Below, in pieces: positions 1 through 7,870 of a stretch of 21,944 nt of DNA. This DNA is from Candidatus Accumulibacter proximus (GTDB lineage Bacteria; Pseudomonadota; Gammaproteobacteria; Burkholderiales; Rhodocyclaceae). The DNA lies in NCBI GenBank assembly GCA_016709675.1, contig JADJMH010000008.1, forward strand, positions 1 through 21,944, given 5' to 3'. Numbering within the stretch: the first letter of the stretch is position 1; every line of letters begins with the position of its first letter. The translations under genes and the position numbers were made by a program. The notes below the pieces were generated by a model. That model did no database searches. It saw nothing but the letters and a program-made list of their open reading frames with translations, and was not told the DNA's origin.

Positions 1-116
1 GAAGGTCTCACGCCTGCCGGTGCGCGCATCAGTACCGAGCGAGAACAGGAGAATTCCAGCTTGTTGGTCCCGGCCAGCTTGGTACGGGCATCAATGTTTC
101 TCAGTAGATCCGACAT
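1..116 (-). CDS. cheV: CheV-like chemotaxis coupling protein, N-terminal fragment (cut by window edge)
   Basis: Reading the minus strand from an ATG at 116 gives MSDLLRNIDARTKLAGTNKL, then, after a one-base shift near 50-55 (GAATTC where GAAATTC would keep the frame), EILLFSLGTDARTGRRETF. This is the usual start of CheV/CheW-type coupling proteins, which link chemoreceptors to the CheA kinase at the inner face of the membrane; CheV adds a receiver domain that would lie outside the window. A purine-rich stretch sits directly before the ATG. The gene lies 120 bp downstream of a chemoreceptor on the same strand, which supports a chemotaxis role. Only about 38 residues are visible, so CheV versus a plain CheW-like protein is not settled. 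Confidence 0.55.
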   Translation of the reverse strand, partial: MSDLLRNIDARTKLAGTNKLEFSCSRSVLMRAPAGVRP

Positions 117-236
117 TCCTCTTCTCTAGCGAAGGCCATGGAGAGCTCTGGACGGCTGGCCGCTCTCATCTTAATCGAAACTGCGACGTCCCGGCTTTGG
201 ATCGTCCATCGGCACACGAACAGGCCCGGACGGGGG

Positions 237-1935
237 TCAGGTCGCGGTCCTGTAACTGATGCGGAAGCCACCCCAACGTCGCCCCTTGACATGTGGATCG
301 GTGCCGAGATGTCGTGCATGAGTTCACCCGTATCGCGGCGGTAGGTCTGCAACAGAAAAAGAGTGCTCACGGCTTCCCGAGCGCTTGCCAACCGGGTTTC
401 GTCGAAGAGGCGCTTGGTGCGGCTGTTGAAGAAATCGACCTTCTCATCTCCGGTCAGTGGCCGTGAGAATATCCGGTTGTGGGTCGGCACATACCCGTTA
501 CGGTCGATGCAGATGGCGACGAGCCATTGGTGCTGGGCCAGCAAACCTTCCTGCAGCGGCGCCACGGATTGATCGGTGAAGTCGTCGAAGCGCGTCTTTG
601 AACTTTTTGTGGCTTGGTGTTCGGAATCGGCTGATAGCGATCGTCAAACAGATCGACGGCGATCCTGCCCGCGTCATCGCCCGGGTCGAAAATCTCGCCG
701 ACCGGTCAGCGCCGCCTGCCTGACGATGGTCGGCATTCTGCCATGCGTGGCAACCGCCTGCTCGCCGGCCGGTCCCGGTTGGAAGACACTGCCGATCTCG
801 CTTTGAGGTTCTCGGCCAGGCATTCCACGTGATCGACTGCAAGCAGTGTGTCTGCGGTGACCGCGTTGTTTGTTTCGGCCATCTCCCAGATCTTAGCACG
901 TGCTCTGCGATGCTTTGTCCGGTACACGACTCTCTGCTGGGCGACGGCGCTGCGATAGCGTCAACTTTCTCCATCGTTTCACGCGCGCCACGGTTGATCC
1001 GCTCCAGCGACTGAGCAGCCTGCCGGGCAAGCTCGGCACCCTTGCGGGCCTGCCCGCTGCCCGCCTCGATACTGACAATCGCACTCTGCGTCTCGCCCTG
1101 GATTGCCGCGATCATCTGACTGATTTCACCGGTCGCATGCGAGGTTCGTTCAGCCAGCTTGCGTACCTCGTCAGCGACGACGGCAAACCACGTCCTTGGT
1201 CACCAGCCCGCGCCGCTTCGATCGCCGCGTTGAGGGGGCCAGCAGATTGGTCTGATCGGCAATCTCGCGAATCGTCTGCACAATGCCGCTGATCGCCTTC
1301 GAACGCTCGCCCAGCGCGCACACCACCTTCGCTGACTGGGTAACCGGGGCGGCATCTGCTCCATCTCGGCCGAAGCACTGCGCACAATGGCCATTCCCTC
1401 GGTCGACAGGCTATTCGACGACGTCCTGGAAATTGTGGCTGTCTCGGTGGCATTCTGGCTCACCTGGTTCAGGTTCTCGGTCAGCACCCATTTCGCCGAC
1501 CGTTGCCAGGCCGCGTCCGTTGCTGATTCGGCCCGAGGCCACACGATTGGCGTCGCCGATCATCCTTCGCGAGGCATTCCCGACCTCGATCGAGTTGAAA
1601 ACGGCTTGCCGACAATGGTCGCGAAGCTTTCCATCAACCGATTGAAGGCACCGGCCACCGCCGCTACCTCGTCCTTCCCCTCAACGGCTGCCCGCCGGGT
1701 CAGATCGCCATCGGCGTACGTCCTAGCGATCACATTTCGCAAGTGCCTCAGGCGGCAAACCAGATGCCTCTCGACCGGCCAAGCCATCGACGGCCACCAG
1801 CACCAGCGCACCCAAGGCCCTAAGCCAACCGTAGAGGCCCGCAGCGAATACGGTATTCGCCAGGTACCCAACCAACGCTGCGGCAGCTACCTGCAACAAC
1901 AGCGCGGCACGAATTCTCCACGTCACTCCGCTCAT
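237..1935 (-). pseudogene. Methyl-accepting chemotaxis protein with C-terminal sensor-like domain, frame broken many times as sequenced
   Basis: ATG at 1935 follows a GAGG ribosome site. The N-terminus (MSGVTWRIRAALLLQVAAAALVGYL...) has two membrane segments with almost no periplasmic loop. Next comes a HAMP-like stretch (NVIARTYADGDLTRRAAVEG, about 1630-1750), then the receptor signalling hairpin: NAAIEAARAGDQGRG near 1190-1230 and FAVVADEVRKLAERTSHATG near 1125-1190. After it comes a C-terminal domain with HNRIFSRPLTGDEKVDF and LLQTYRRDTGELMHDISAPI, ending RRWGGFRISYRTAT and TGA at 237. That tail is known from betaproteobacterial receptors that sense in the cytoplasm. At least eight single-base shifts (for example near 1750, 1610, 1495, 1345, 1227, 1192, 950 and 285) move between frames, yet motif residues are kept. 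Family and domain order are clear; whether the gene is dead or mis-sequenced is not. Confidence 0.8.
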
Positions 1936-2019
1936 CCCGTCCCCTCATTATTGTTGTCTCATCTCGATTGATCCTTCAACGGCCAAAACTGCCTCGGCTT
2001 TGTGGTGAACCACCTCTGA

Positions 2020-4098
2020 TTACTCGGCCAGCGGCTCGTAGATCGCCACCGGCATCGTGCGACCGCGTACCGTCACTTCGTCCAGTTGCCGGCAACGCCA
2101 ATCGCCGAGTGCCTGACGCGTCGCGTCGCCGATGATTACGCCAGCACCGTATTGTGCCGACAGCCCCTCAAAGCGGGACGCCAGGTTGACCGCATCGCCG
2201 AGCACGGTGTACGCCCGCCGATGGCGCGACCCCATGTCGCCGACGACCATGGTGCCGGTGTTGATGCCGATGCCAATTCGCAGCGACGGCCAACCGCGCG
2301 CGGTAAAGCGCTGATTGACGGCGCCCAGGGCAGCCTGCATGGCAAGGCCGGCGGCAACTGCATGCCGGGCATGTTGCGGATCTGCCAGCGGCGCTCCCCA
2401 GAAGGCCACCAGAGCATCGCCGATGTACTTGTCGGGTACCCTATGGGCACGGATGACGTCAGTCATGGCCGAAAAATACTCGTTGATCAGCTGTGCGAGT
2501 TCGTCGGGCGGCATTTGCTCGGCCAATGTTGTGAACCCGCGCACATCGGCAAAAAGCACCGTCAACTCGGCACTGCGGCCTTGCATGCTGTAGCGGGCCG
2601 GATCGCGGCTCATCTCCTCGACCAGTTCAGGCGGAACGTATTGGCCAAACAACTCCCGCCAGGCGGCGCCTGGCACGAAATTCGAGATAAGCGCCGAAGA
2701 ACAGATGCAGGGCCAGCATTGCCGCCACCAAGACGAGACCGCTCGCCATCGGCAATACCAGGTGGGCGACAGCCCAGGCAACGAGGTTGAGGCTTGTCAC
2801 CAGCATCAGCGCCAACAGCGCCAAAGCGACCGCCCCGTGCGGCGAAACTCGGGGAAAGCCCAGCAGCAGGCCGATGCCGACGATCAACAGCAAGCCGGCC
2901 TCGAGTACCGGTGTATCAGCCGGCGAATGCAGCATATGGCCGTCGAGCAGACCGGCCAGCAGGTTGGCATGTACCTCGACGCCCGGAAAGGCTTCGCCAA
3001 CTGGTGTCACGCGCAGGTCAAGAAGGCCCGGAGCGGTGGTACCCAGCAGGACGACGCGGCCACGCAGACTGTCAGCGGGCAAGCGCCCAGCCAGAACGTC
3101 AGCTGCCGAATGGTAACGAAAGCGCCCCGCAGCGCTCCGGAAGGGCAGCAGCACAGCCCCCTGCTGATCGACCGCAATACGCAGCACGCCGCGCGCGGTC
3201 GGCAGTTCGATCGCCTCAAGTGCTCCCATGCCCGACTGCCAGCGAGCCCGGTCGGCGAAACGCAGTTGCAATCCATGATTACCCAGCAGCAGTTGCGCCA
3301 TGACCAGCGACAGCGCCGCGTAAATCTTCGCCATCATGCGCCGCCAGCAGAAAAGCACGCCGCGTCACTCCGTCGGAATCAAGCGGCGCACTGAGAAATC
3401 CGGCAGCGGTGGCGGCCTGCTGCAGAATCGCCAGGTTGCCCCGTAGCCGGCCCATTGGGTAAGGCTTCGAGCCTGCGCAGCGAGCGCAGGTTCAATCGCG
3501 ACCGGTGGCGGCAGTTGTCCACTACGCGCGGCGCCGGCGCCAGTCGATAGATGGAAACCCAGAATCACCGGATAGCGGCGCATGACCATCGCCAGACGGC
3601 GGTCGTAATCAAGCGCCGGTCGCAACGCCTGCAACGCCAACTGAAAGCCGGCATTCTGGCCCAGGATCCGCGCGCCAAGACATCCAGCGTAGATAGCCCG
3701 GAACTCTCGTCGGCTTCGGCCAGAATGACGTCGAGGCCAAGCAGCAGCGCGCCGTATTGGCCACAAATACTGTCGACCAGGTCGGCCAGCCGCAACCGAT
3801 TCCATGGCCAGCGGCCCAGTTCCGCCAGCGAACGCTCGTCAATATCGACGATGACGATGCGCTCGTCGACTTCCCCGCGCGCCAGCAACCGAACACGGAA
3901 GTCGTAAAGCAGCGCGTCGAGTCGACGCAGCGGCACGACTTCGAGGTAATCCAGGCTGTGCGCAAGCAGTACACCGAGCAGCGCCACGCCCAACCACTGT
4001 CGGAGACTGTCTGGCGCCAGCCAGCGCCCAAACGTTGCAGAAAACCTAACGAAGCTTGACTTCAACACGGCGGTTAAGCGGTTCTGCGACCTCGTCAC
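2020..4098 (-). pseudogene. CHASE2-domain class III adenylate cyclase, frame broken several times as sequenced
   Basis: A membrane sensor that would make cAMP from ATP. The N-terminus has one membrane segment and a CHASE2 extracellular sensor (DALLYDFRVRLLARGEVDER, VIVDIDERSLAELGRWPW, LALQALRPALDYDRR, VLLGTTAPGLLDLRVTPVGE). Three membrane helices follow at about 2690-2930, then the catalytic domain (FGQYVPPELVEEM onward). That domain keeps both metal aspartates (LFADVRGFTTLAE and KYIGDALVAFWG), the substrate lysine in DKYIGD, Thr in YTVLGDAVN, and the Asn/Arg of VNLASRFE, so ATP use and activity are expected. The frame changes near 3695, 3420, 3320 and 2660. The catalytic part alone is open from 2781 to 2020. 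The start is uncertain: GTG at 4098 or 4068, both overlapping or abutting the lipoprotein gene upstream, with no clear ribosome site. It is the last gene of the FecR-OmpA-cyclase row. Confidence 0.85.
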
Positions 4099-4636
4099 CG
4101 GTGATCACGGCCGGATCGAGTTCGCCCCGGCCAACCACGCTGATCGCCTCCCGGGGAACGCCAGCACTGACCAACAACTCGCGCACCGCCGCTGCCCGCC
4201 GCAGCGACAACCGCATGTTGTCGGCAGCACTGCCCATTCGGTCAGTGTGCCCAATCACGATCGCTTCGCCGGCCGGGAAGTTGGCCAGAGTGGCGACAAT
4301 GTTGGCCAGCACGGCCTGGGAGTCAGGTCGCAGCACGTCTTTCCCGGGCTTGAAATGAACCACGAAAATCCGTGGCCGCAACGGTTGCATGGCCAGCAGC
4401 CGACCATAGGCATCGCGCACCATGCCCGGGCTGGTTGTCTGCCTGGTCAACTCGCCGCCAGCGACATCGACCCTGGTGTAGGGCTCGGAGAGCACGACCT
4501 CGCCGGTGGCGGTAGTGACCGACAGAGCGCCAGTCCGGCCATCCGGCCCAGGTAGCAAGACGACACGGTCGGAGAGCTGTGCGCAGGCGGCAAGGCTCAG
4601 CGCAAGGACGCACAGCAACCCGTCAGTAGGTCTCAC
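4046..4636 (-). CDS. OmpA-like peptidoglycan-binding lipoprotein
   Basis: 196 residues from a GTG start that overlaps the stop of the FecR gene by four bases (GTGA), so translation is probably coupled. The N-terminus is a lipoprotein signal with lipobox LAAC (Cys18), so the mature protein should be lipid-anchored, most likely in the outer membrane. Residues about 90-196 form an OmpA C-terminal domain: GHTDRMGS, then LSLRRAAAVRELLVSAGVP, VVGRGELDPAV and the closing NRRVEV. This fold binds meso-diaminopimelate in peptidoglycan. The middle part (residues 20-90) has no family I recognise. Sitting between a FecR protein and a CHASE2 cyclase, it probably belongs to an envelope-sensing unit, but a purely structural role is equally possible. 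Confidence 0.85.
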   Translation of the reverse strand: MRPTDGLLCVLALSLAACAQLSDRVVLLPGPDGRTGALSVTTATGEVVLSEPYTRVDVAGGELTRQTTSPGMVRDAYGRLLAMQPLRPRIFVVHFKPGKDVLRPDSQAVLANIVATLANFPAGEAIVIGHTDRMGSAADNMRLSLRRAAAVRELLVSAGVPREAISVVGRGELDPAVITGDEVAEPLNRRVEVKLR

Positions 4637-5088
4637 TCGCCTTCTCCGCGCGCTTCGACGATGAACTCGGTGCCACGGACACCCAGCACCACGGTTGGTG
4701 TCTGAAAACGCACGTTTTGTGGTGCCTGCTTGCCAATAAGACCGGTCACCACGCTCAGCGTGCCCTTGACCAGCGTGGTCAGCATGTTTCCCTCCTGAGT
4801 CGCGGGATTGAACCGGAAGTCGTTGATCAGCAGGGTACTGCGAGGCCCGGCGGTGAGCAACGTGTCATCAGACAGAGTGATACCCACCGAGCCATCGGCC
4901 CCAGTGCTAATCCGGTCCCCGACATAGACGGTTGCACCCACCGGTAGCGACAGAACGTGCCCGGCGCGATCGATCGTCACGCCTCCTTCAGCGCGCTTGA
5001 CTTTTCCGGCTGGTGCACCGGCCTCAGCGGCAATGCCGACGGCGACGGCCAGACAAAGCCCCAGCGTCAGTGCAAGATTTTTCATCAT
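4633..5088 (-). CDS. Secreted FecR-domain protein
   Basis: 151 residues from ATG 5088. An AGGAG site lies at 5100-5104, which also allows GTG at 5091 or ATG at 5085. The N-terminus (MMKNLALTLGLCLAVAVGIA) is a Sec signal peptide ending near AEAGA. The mature part is a FecR beta-sandwich: VGATVYVGDRISTGADGSVG, LSDDTLLTAGPRSTL and VVLGVRGTEFIVEA. It lacks the N-terminal anti-sigma part and inner-membrane helix of true FecR sigma regulators, and no sigma factor gene is nearby, so iron-citrate signalling is unlikely. Short periplasmic FecR-domain proteins are often found beside CHASE2/adenylate cyclases, as here. I infer that it supplies or modulates the signal sensed by the cyclase encoded two genes downstream. 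It opens the minus-strand row and its promoter should lie in 5089-5437. Confidence 0.85.
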   Translation of the reverse strand: MMKNLALTLGLCLAVAVGIAAEAGAPAGKVKRAEGGVTIDRAGHVLSLPVGATVYVGDRISTGADGSVGITLSDDTLLTAGPRSTLLINDFRFNPATQEGNMLTTLVKGTLSVVTGLIGKQAPQNVRFQTPTVVLGVRGTEFIVEARGEGE

Positions 5089-5437
5089 CACCGCCACCAC
5101 TCCTGGCTTACAAGACGGACGGGTTCGCACCCAGCTGACCGCCAGCCCCCCTCTGCGACTCTCAGGAACTGCCACGCGCGCCAGGGCCCTCGCACCCGCC
5201 CTGGCTCAGCGCGCGATAAGGCAAGGTCAGAAGCACTTCCTGCAAGGCCTTCCATCGCTCGGCGGTTGGTCAGATTTCCCAACTGCGCGTTGTTGCCCAA
5301 GAGCGACAATGTAACCTGAGTCACGGCGCAGCGGCAATTCAATTTGCTGTTCACCTCTGACCGCCGATGAATCGACCGTCTTGAGTTTTGCCGCCCTATT
5401 CTGCATAGTTCGCGCTCTATTCAGCCAGCCGACACCG
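5089..5437. other. Divergent intergenic region between the FecR row and tex
   Basis: About 350 bases with no convincing gene on either strand. It must hold the promoters for the minus-strand FecR-OmpA-cyclase row and for tex on the plus strand. Apart from the weak plus-strand promoter candidate at 5381-5409, I see no clear operator, hairpin or repeat in it. Confidence 0.6.
5381..5409 (+). promoter_or_regulatory. Candidate sigma-70-type promoter of tex
   Basis: TTGAGT (5381-5386) and CATAGT (5404-5409) are separated by 17 bases and each matches its consensus at four of six positions. A start about seven bases further on would leave a leader of roughly 20 bases before the tex ATG at 5438. The match is weak. 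Confidence 0.3.
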
Positions 5438-7759
5438 ATGCCGCCACCGCCCGCACACGAAGCCGCACGCGCCATTGCCGAGAGAATCGCCGAGGAGATC
5501 GGCTGCCGCCCACAGCAGGTGCTCGCTACCGCCAGCCTGCTTGACGAAGGGGCAACCGTACCGTTCGTCGCCCGCTACCGCAAGGAAGTGACTGGCGGCC
5601 TTGACGACATCCAGTTGCGCCTGCTTGACGAGCGCCTGAGCTACCTGCGCGAACTGGAAGAGCGGCGGCGCAGCATCCTCGCCTCGATTGAGGAACAAGG
5701 CAAGCTGACGCCCGAACTGGCCGCAGGCATCAACGCCGCCGAAACCAAGCAGCGCCTCGAAGACCTTTACCTGCCCTACAAGCCGAAGCGGCGCAGCAAG
5801 GCACAGACTGCTCGCGAGGCCGGCTTGGCGCCGCTTGCCCAAGCCCTGCTGGCCGACCCCAGGCTGTCGCCGGAGGTGGAAGCCGGGCGCTACGTCAATT
5901 CCGAAGCCGGTTTTCCCGACGTCAAGAGCGTGCTCGACGGCGCCCGCCAGATCCTGATGGAGCAGTTCTCCGAAGACGCCGAGCTGCTGGCCGAGCTGCG
6001 TGCCTACTTGGAAGCGCACGGCTGCCTGCAATCGACGATCATCGCCGGCAAGGAAAGCGAGGCGGGCAAGTTCCAGGACTACTTTGCCTACTCGGAAGCC
6101 ATCCTGGCGATTCCCTCGCATCGTGCCCTGGCACTCTTCCGCGGCCGCAACGAGGGCCTGCTGCAACTGGCGCTGGTTCTCGACAGCGAACTCGACGAAA
6201 AGGCGAGCACCCCCAACCCCTGCGAGGCACGCATCGCGCGACGTTTCGGCATCGTCGACCAGGGGCGGCCAGGCGACCGATGGCTCGCCGACACAGTGCG
6301 CTGGAGCTGGCGAATCAAGGTTTCGTTGCATCTCGAGCTGGAACTGATGAGCGCGCTGCGCCACCGTGCCGAGGCCGAAGCGATCCGCGTTTTTGGCGCC
6401 AACCTGCACGACCTGCTGCTCGCCGCACCCGCCGGCAAGCACGCCACCATGGGGCTCGATCCCGGCTTGCGCACCGGCGTCAAGGTCGCCGTCGTCGATG
6501 CCACCGGCAAGCTGCTCGACACCGCCACGATCTACCCACACGAACCGCGCCGGGACTGGGACAGCTCGCTGCACACCCTGGCCGTGCTGGCGCGCAGGCA
6601 CCGGGTCGACCTGATCAGCATCGGCAACGGCACGGCATCGCGCGAAACCGACCGCCTGGTCGCGGACCTGATCCGCCAGCAGCCCGACCTGCGGCTGAGC
6701 AAGGTCGTCGTTTCCGAGGCCGGCGCTTCGGTCTATTCGGCCTCCGAATACGCCTCGCGCGAATTCCCGGAACTCGACGTCAGCCTGCGTGGCGCCGTAT
6801 CGATCGCCCGTCGGCTGCAGGACCCGCTTGCCGAGCTGGTGAAAATCGATCCGAAGTCGATTGGCGTCGGCCAGTACCAGCATGACGTCAGCCAGACCCG
6901 GCTCGCCAAGGCGCTCAACGCGGTCGTCGAAGACTGCGTCAACGCCGTCGGCGTGGACGTGAACACGGCCTCAATCCCTCTGCTGACCAGGGTCTCGGGA
7001 CTGACCCCGACGCTGGCGGCGCACATTGTCGCCCACCGCGACCGGCATGGCGCCTTCCGCAACCGGCAGGCACTCAGGGAAGTGCCGCGGCTCGGTGAAA
7101 AGACCTTCGAACTCGCAGCCGGCTTCCTGCGCATCAACGAAAGCGACAATCCGCTCGACCGCTCGGCCGTGCACCCCGAAGCCTATCCGCTCGTCGAACG
7201 TATACTCGCCGATGTCAGGAAGGGAATTCGCGAGCTGATCGGCGATTCGCGAATCCTCAAGGCGCTGACGCCGGAGAAGTACATCGACGACCAGTTCGGC
7301 CTGCCGACTGTACGCGACATCCTGAGGGAACTCGAAAAGCCGGGCCGCGATCCACGCCCGGAGTTCAGGACCGCCGCCTTCCGTGAAGGCGTTGAGTCCG
7401 TCAAGGATCTGCAGCCGGGGATGATCCTCGAAGGCGTGGTCACCAACGTCGCCAACTTCGGCGCCTTTGTCGACATCGGCGTGCACCAGGACGGGCTGGT
7501 GCACATTTCGGCAATCGCCGACCGCTTTGTCAAGGATCCGCGCACGGTCGTCAAGGCTGGCGACGTGGTCAGGGTCAAGGTGATCGAAGTCGACCTGCCG
7601 CGCCAGCGAATTGCGCTCAGCATGCGCCTCGCCGACGAGTTGCCAAGCGCCCCGAAGATGGCTGCCACCCTGACCTCGGCCCGTGCCCGGCAACGCCAGC
7701 AGAGCCAGCCGGAGTCGACCGGCGCCATGGCCAGCGCCTTTGCCCGCCTGAAGCGCTGA
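5438..7759 (+). CDS. tex: Tex family RNA-binding transcription accessory protein
   Basis: 773 residues, the usual length for Tex. I chose ATG 5438 (MPPPPAHEA) because the family starts just before the helical stretch IAERIAEEIGCRPQQVLATA; the 19 codons upstream of it look non-native. Visible parts: the N-terminal helical region with FVARYRKEVTGGLDD (about residues 45-60), a YqgF/RNase H-like domain opening MGLDPGLRTGVKVAVVD (about 338), tandem helix-hairpin-helix motifs (LLTRVSGLTPTLAAHIVAHR ... VPRLGEKTFELAAGFLRI, about 515-565) and a C-terminal S1 domain (GVVTNVANFGAFVDIGVHQD, about 660-730). Tex binds nucleic acid in the cytoplasm and influences transcription and its coupling to translation. 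The frame is intact with normal codon use. It is followed after 111 bases by the helicase gene on the same strand. Confidence 0.95.
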   Translation: MPPPPAHEAARAIAERIAEEIGCRPQQVLATASLLDEGATVPFVARYRKEVTGGLDDIQLRLLDERLSYLRELEERRRSILASIEEQGKLTPELAAGINAAETKQRLEDLYLPYKPKRRSKAQTAREAGLAPLAQALLADPRLSPEVEAGRYVNSEAGFPDVKSVLDGARQILMEQFSEDAELLAELRAYLEAHGCLQSTIIAGKESEAGKFQDYFAYSEAILAIPSHRALALFRGRNEGLLQLALVLDSELDEKASTPNPCEARIARRFGIVDQGRPGDRWLADTVRWSWRIKVSLHLELELMSALRHRAEAEAIRVFGANLHDLLLAAPAGKHATMGLDPGLRTGVKVAVVDATGKLLDTATIYPHEPRRDWDSSLHTLAVLARRHRVDLISIGNGTASRETDRLVADLIRQQPDLRLSKVVVSEAGASVYSASEYASREFPELDVSLRGAVSIARRLQDPLAELVKIDPKSIGVGQYQHDVSQTRLAKALNAVVEDCVNAVGVDVNTASIPLLTRVSGLTPTLAAHIVAHRDRHGAFRNRQALREVPRLGEKTFELAAGFLRINESDNPLDRSAVHPEAYPLVERILADVRKGIRELIGDSRILKALTPEKYIDDQFGLPTVRDILRELEKPGRDPRPEFRTAAFREGVESVKDLQPGMILEGVVTNVANFGAFVDIGVHQDGLVHISAIADRFVKDPRTVVKAGDVVRVKVIEVDLPRQRIALSMRLADELPSAPKMAATLTSARARQRQQSQPESTGAMASAFARLKR

Positions 7760-7870
7760 ACGGCGCGGCACGCACGCGTAGTGGCTACAATGGCGACCAC
7801 GACGCAGACAACGGGGAGCTTTCCCCCACCACTCTCCACCGATACTCACTGAGCACGCCGCCGAGACACC

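Noticed and set aside
1387..1971. Plus-strand open frame of 194 codons
   Set aside because: Opposite the chemoreceptor, whose HAMP and signalling motifs are clear on the minus strand.
2086..3394. Overlapping plus-strand open frames opposite the cyclase
   Set aside because: Gln/His/Arg-rich shadow translations of the CHASE2-cyclase gene with no recognisable domain.
4633..5088. FecR protein as regulator of an ECF sigma factor
   Set aside because: No sigma factor or TonB receptor gene nearby, and the inner-membrane helix and anti-sigma part are missing.
5417..6883. Long minus-strand open frame of 488 codons opposite tex
   Set aside because: It lies entirely antisense to an intact tex gene; GC-rich codon use keeps the opposite strand open, and the translation is low-complexity Gly/Ala/Val/Gln without family motifs.
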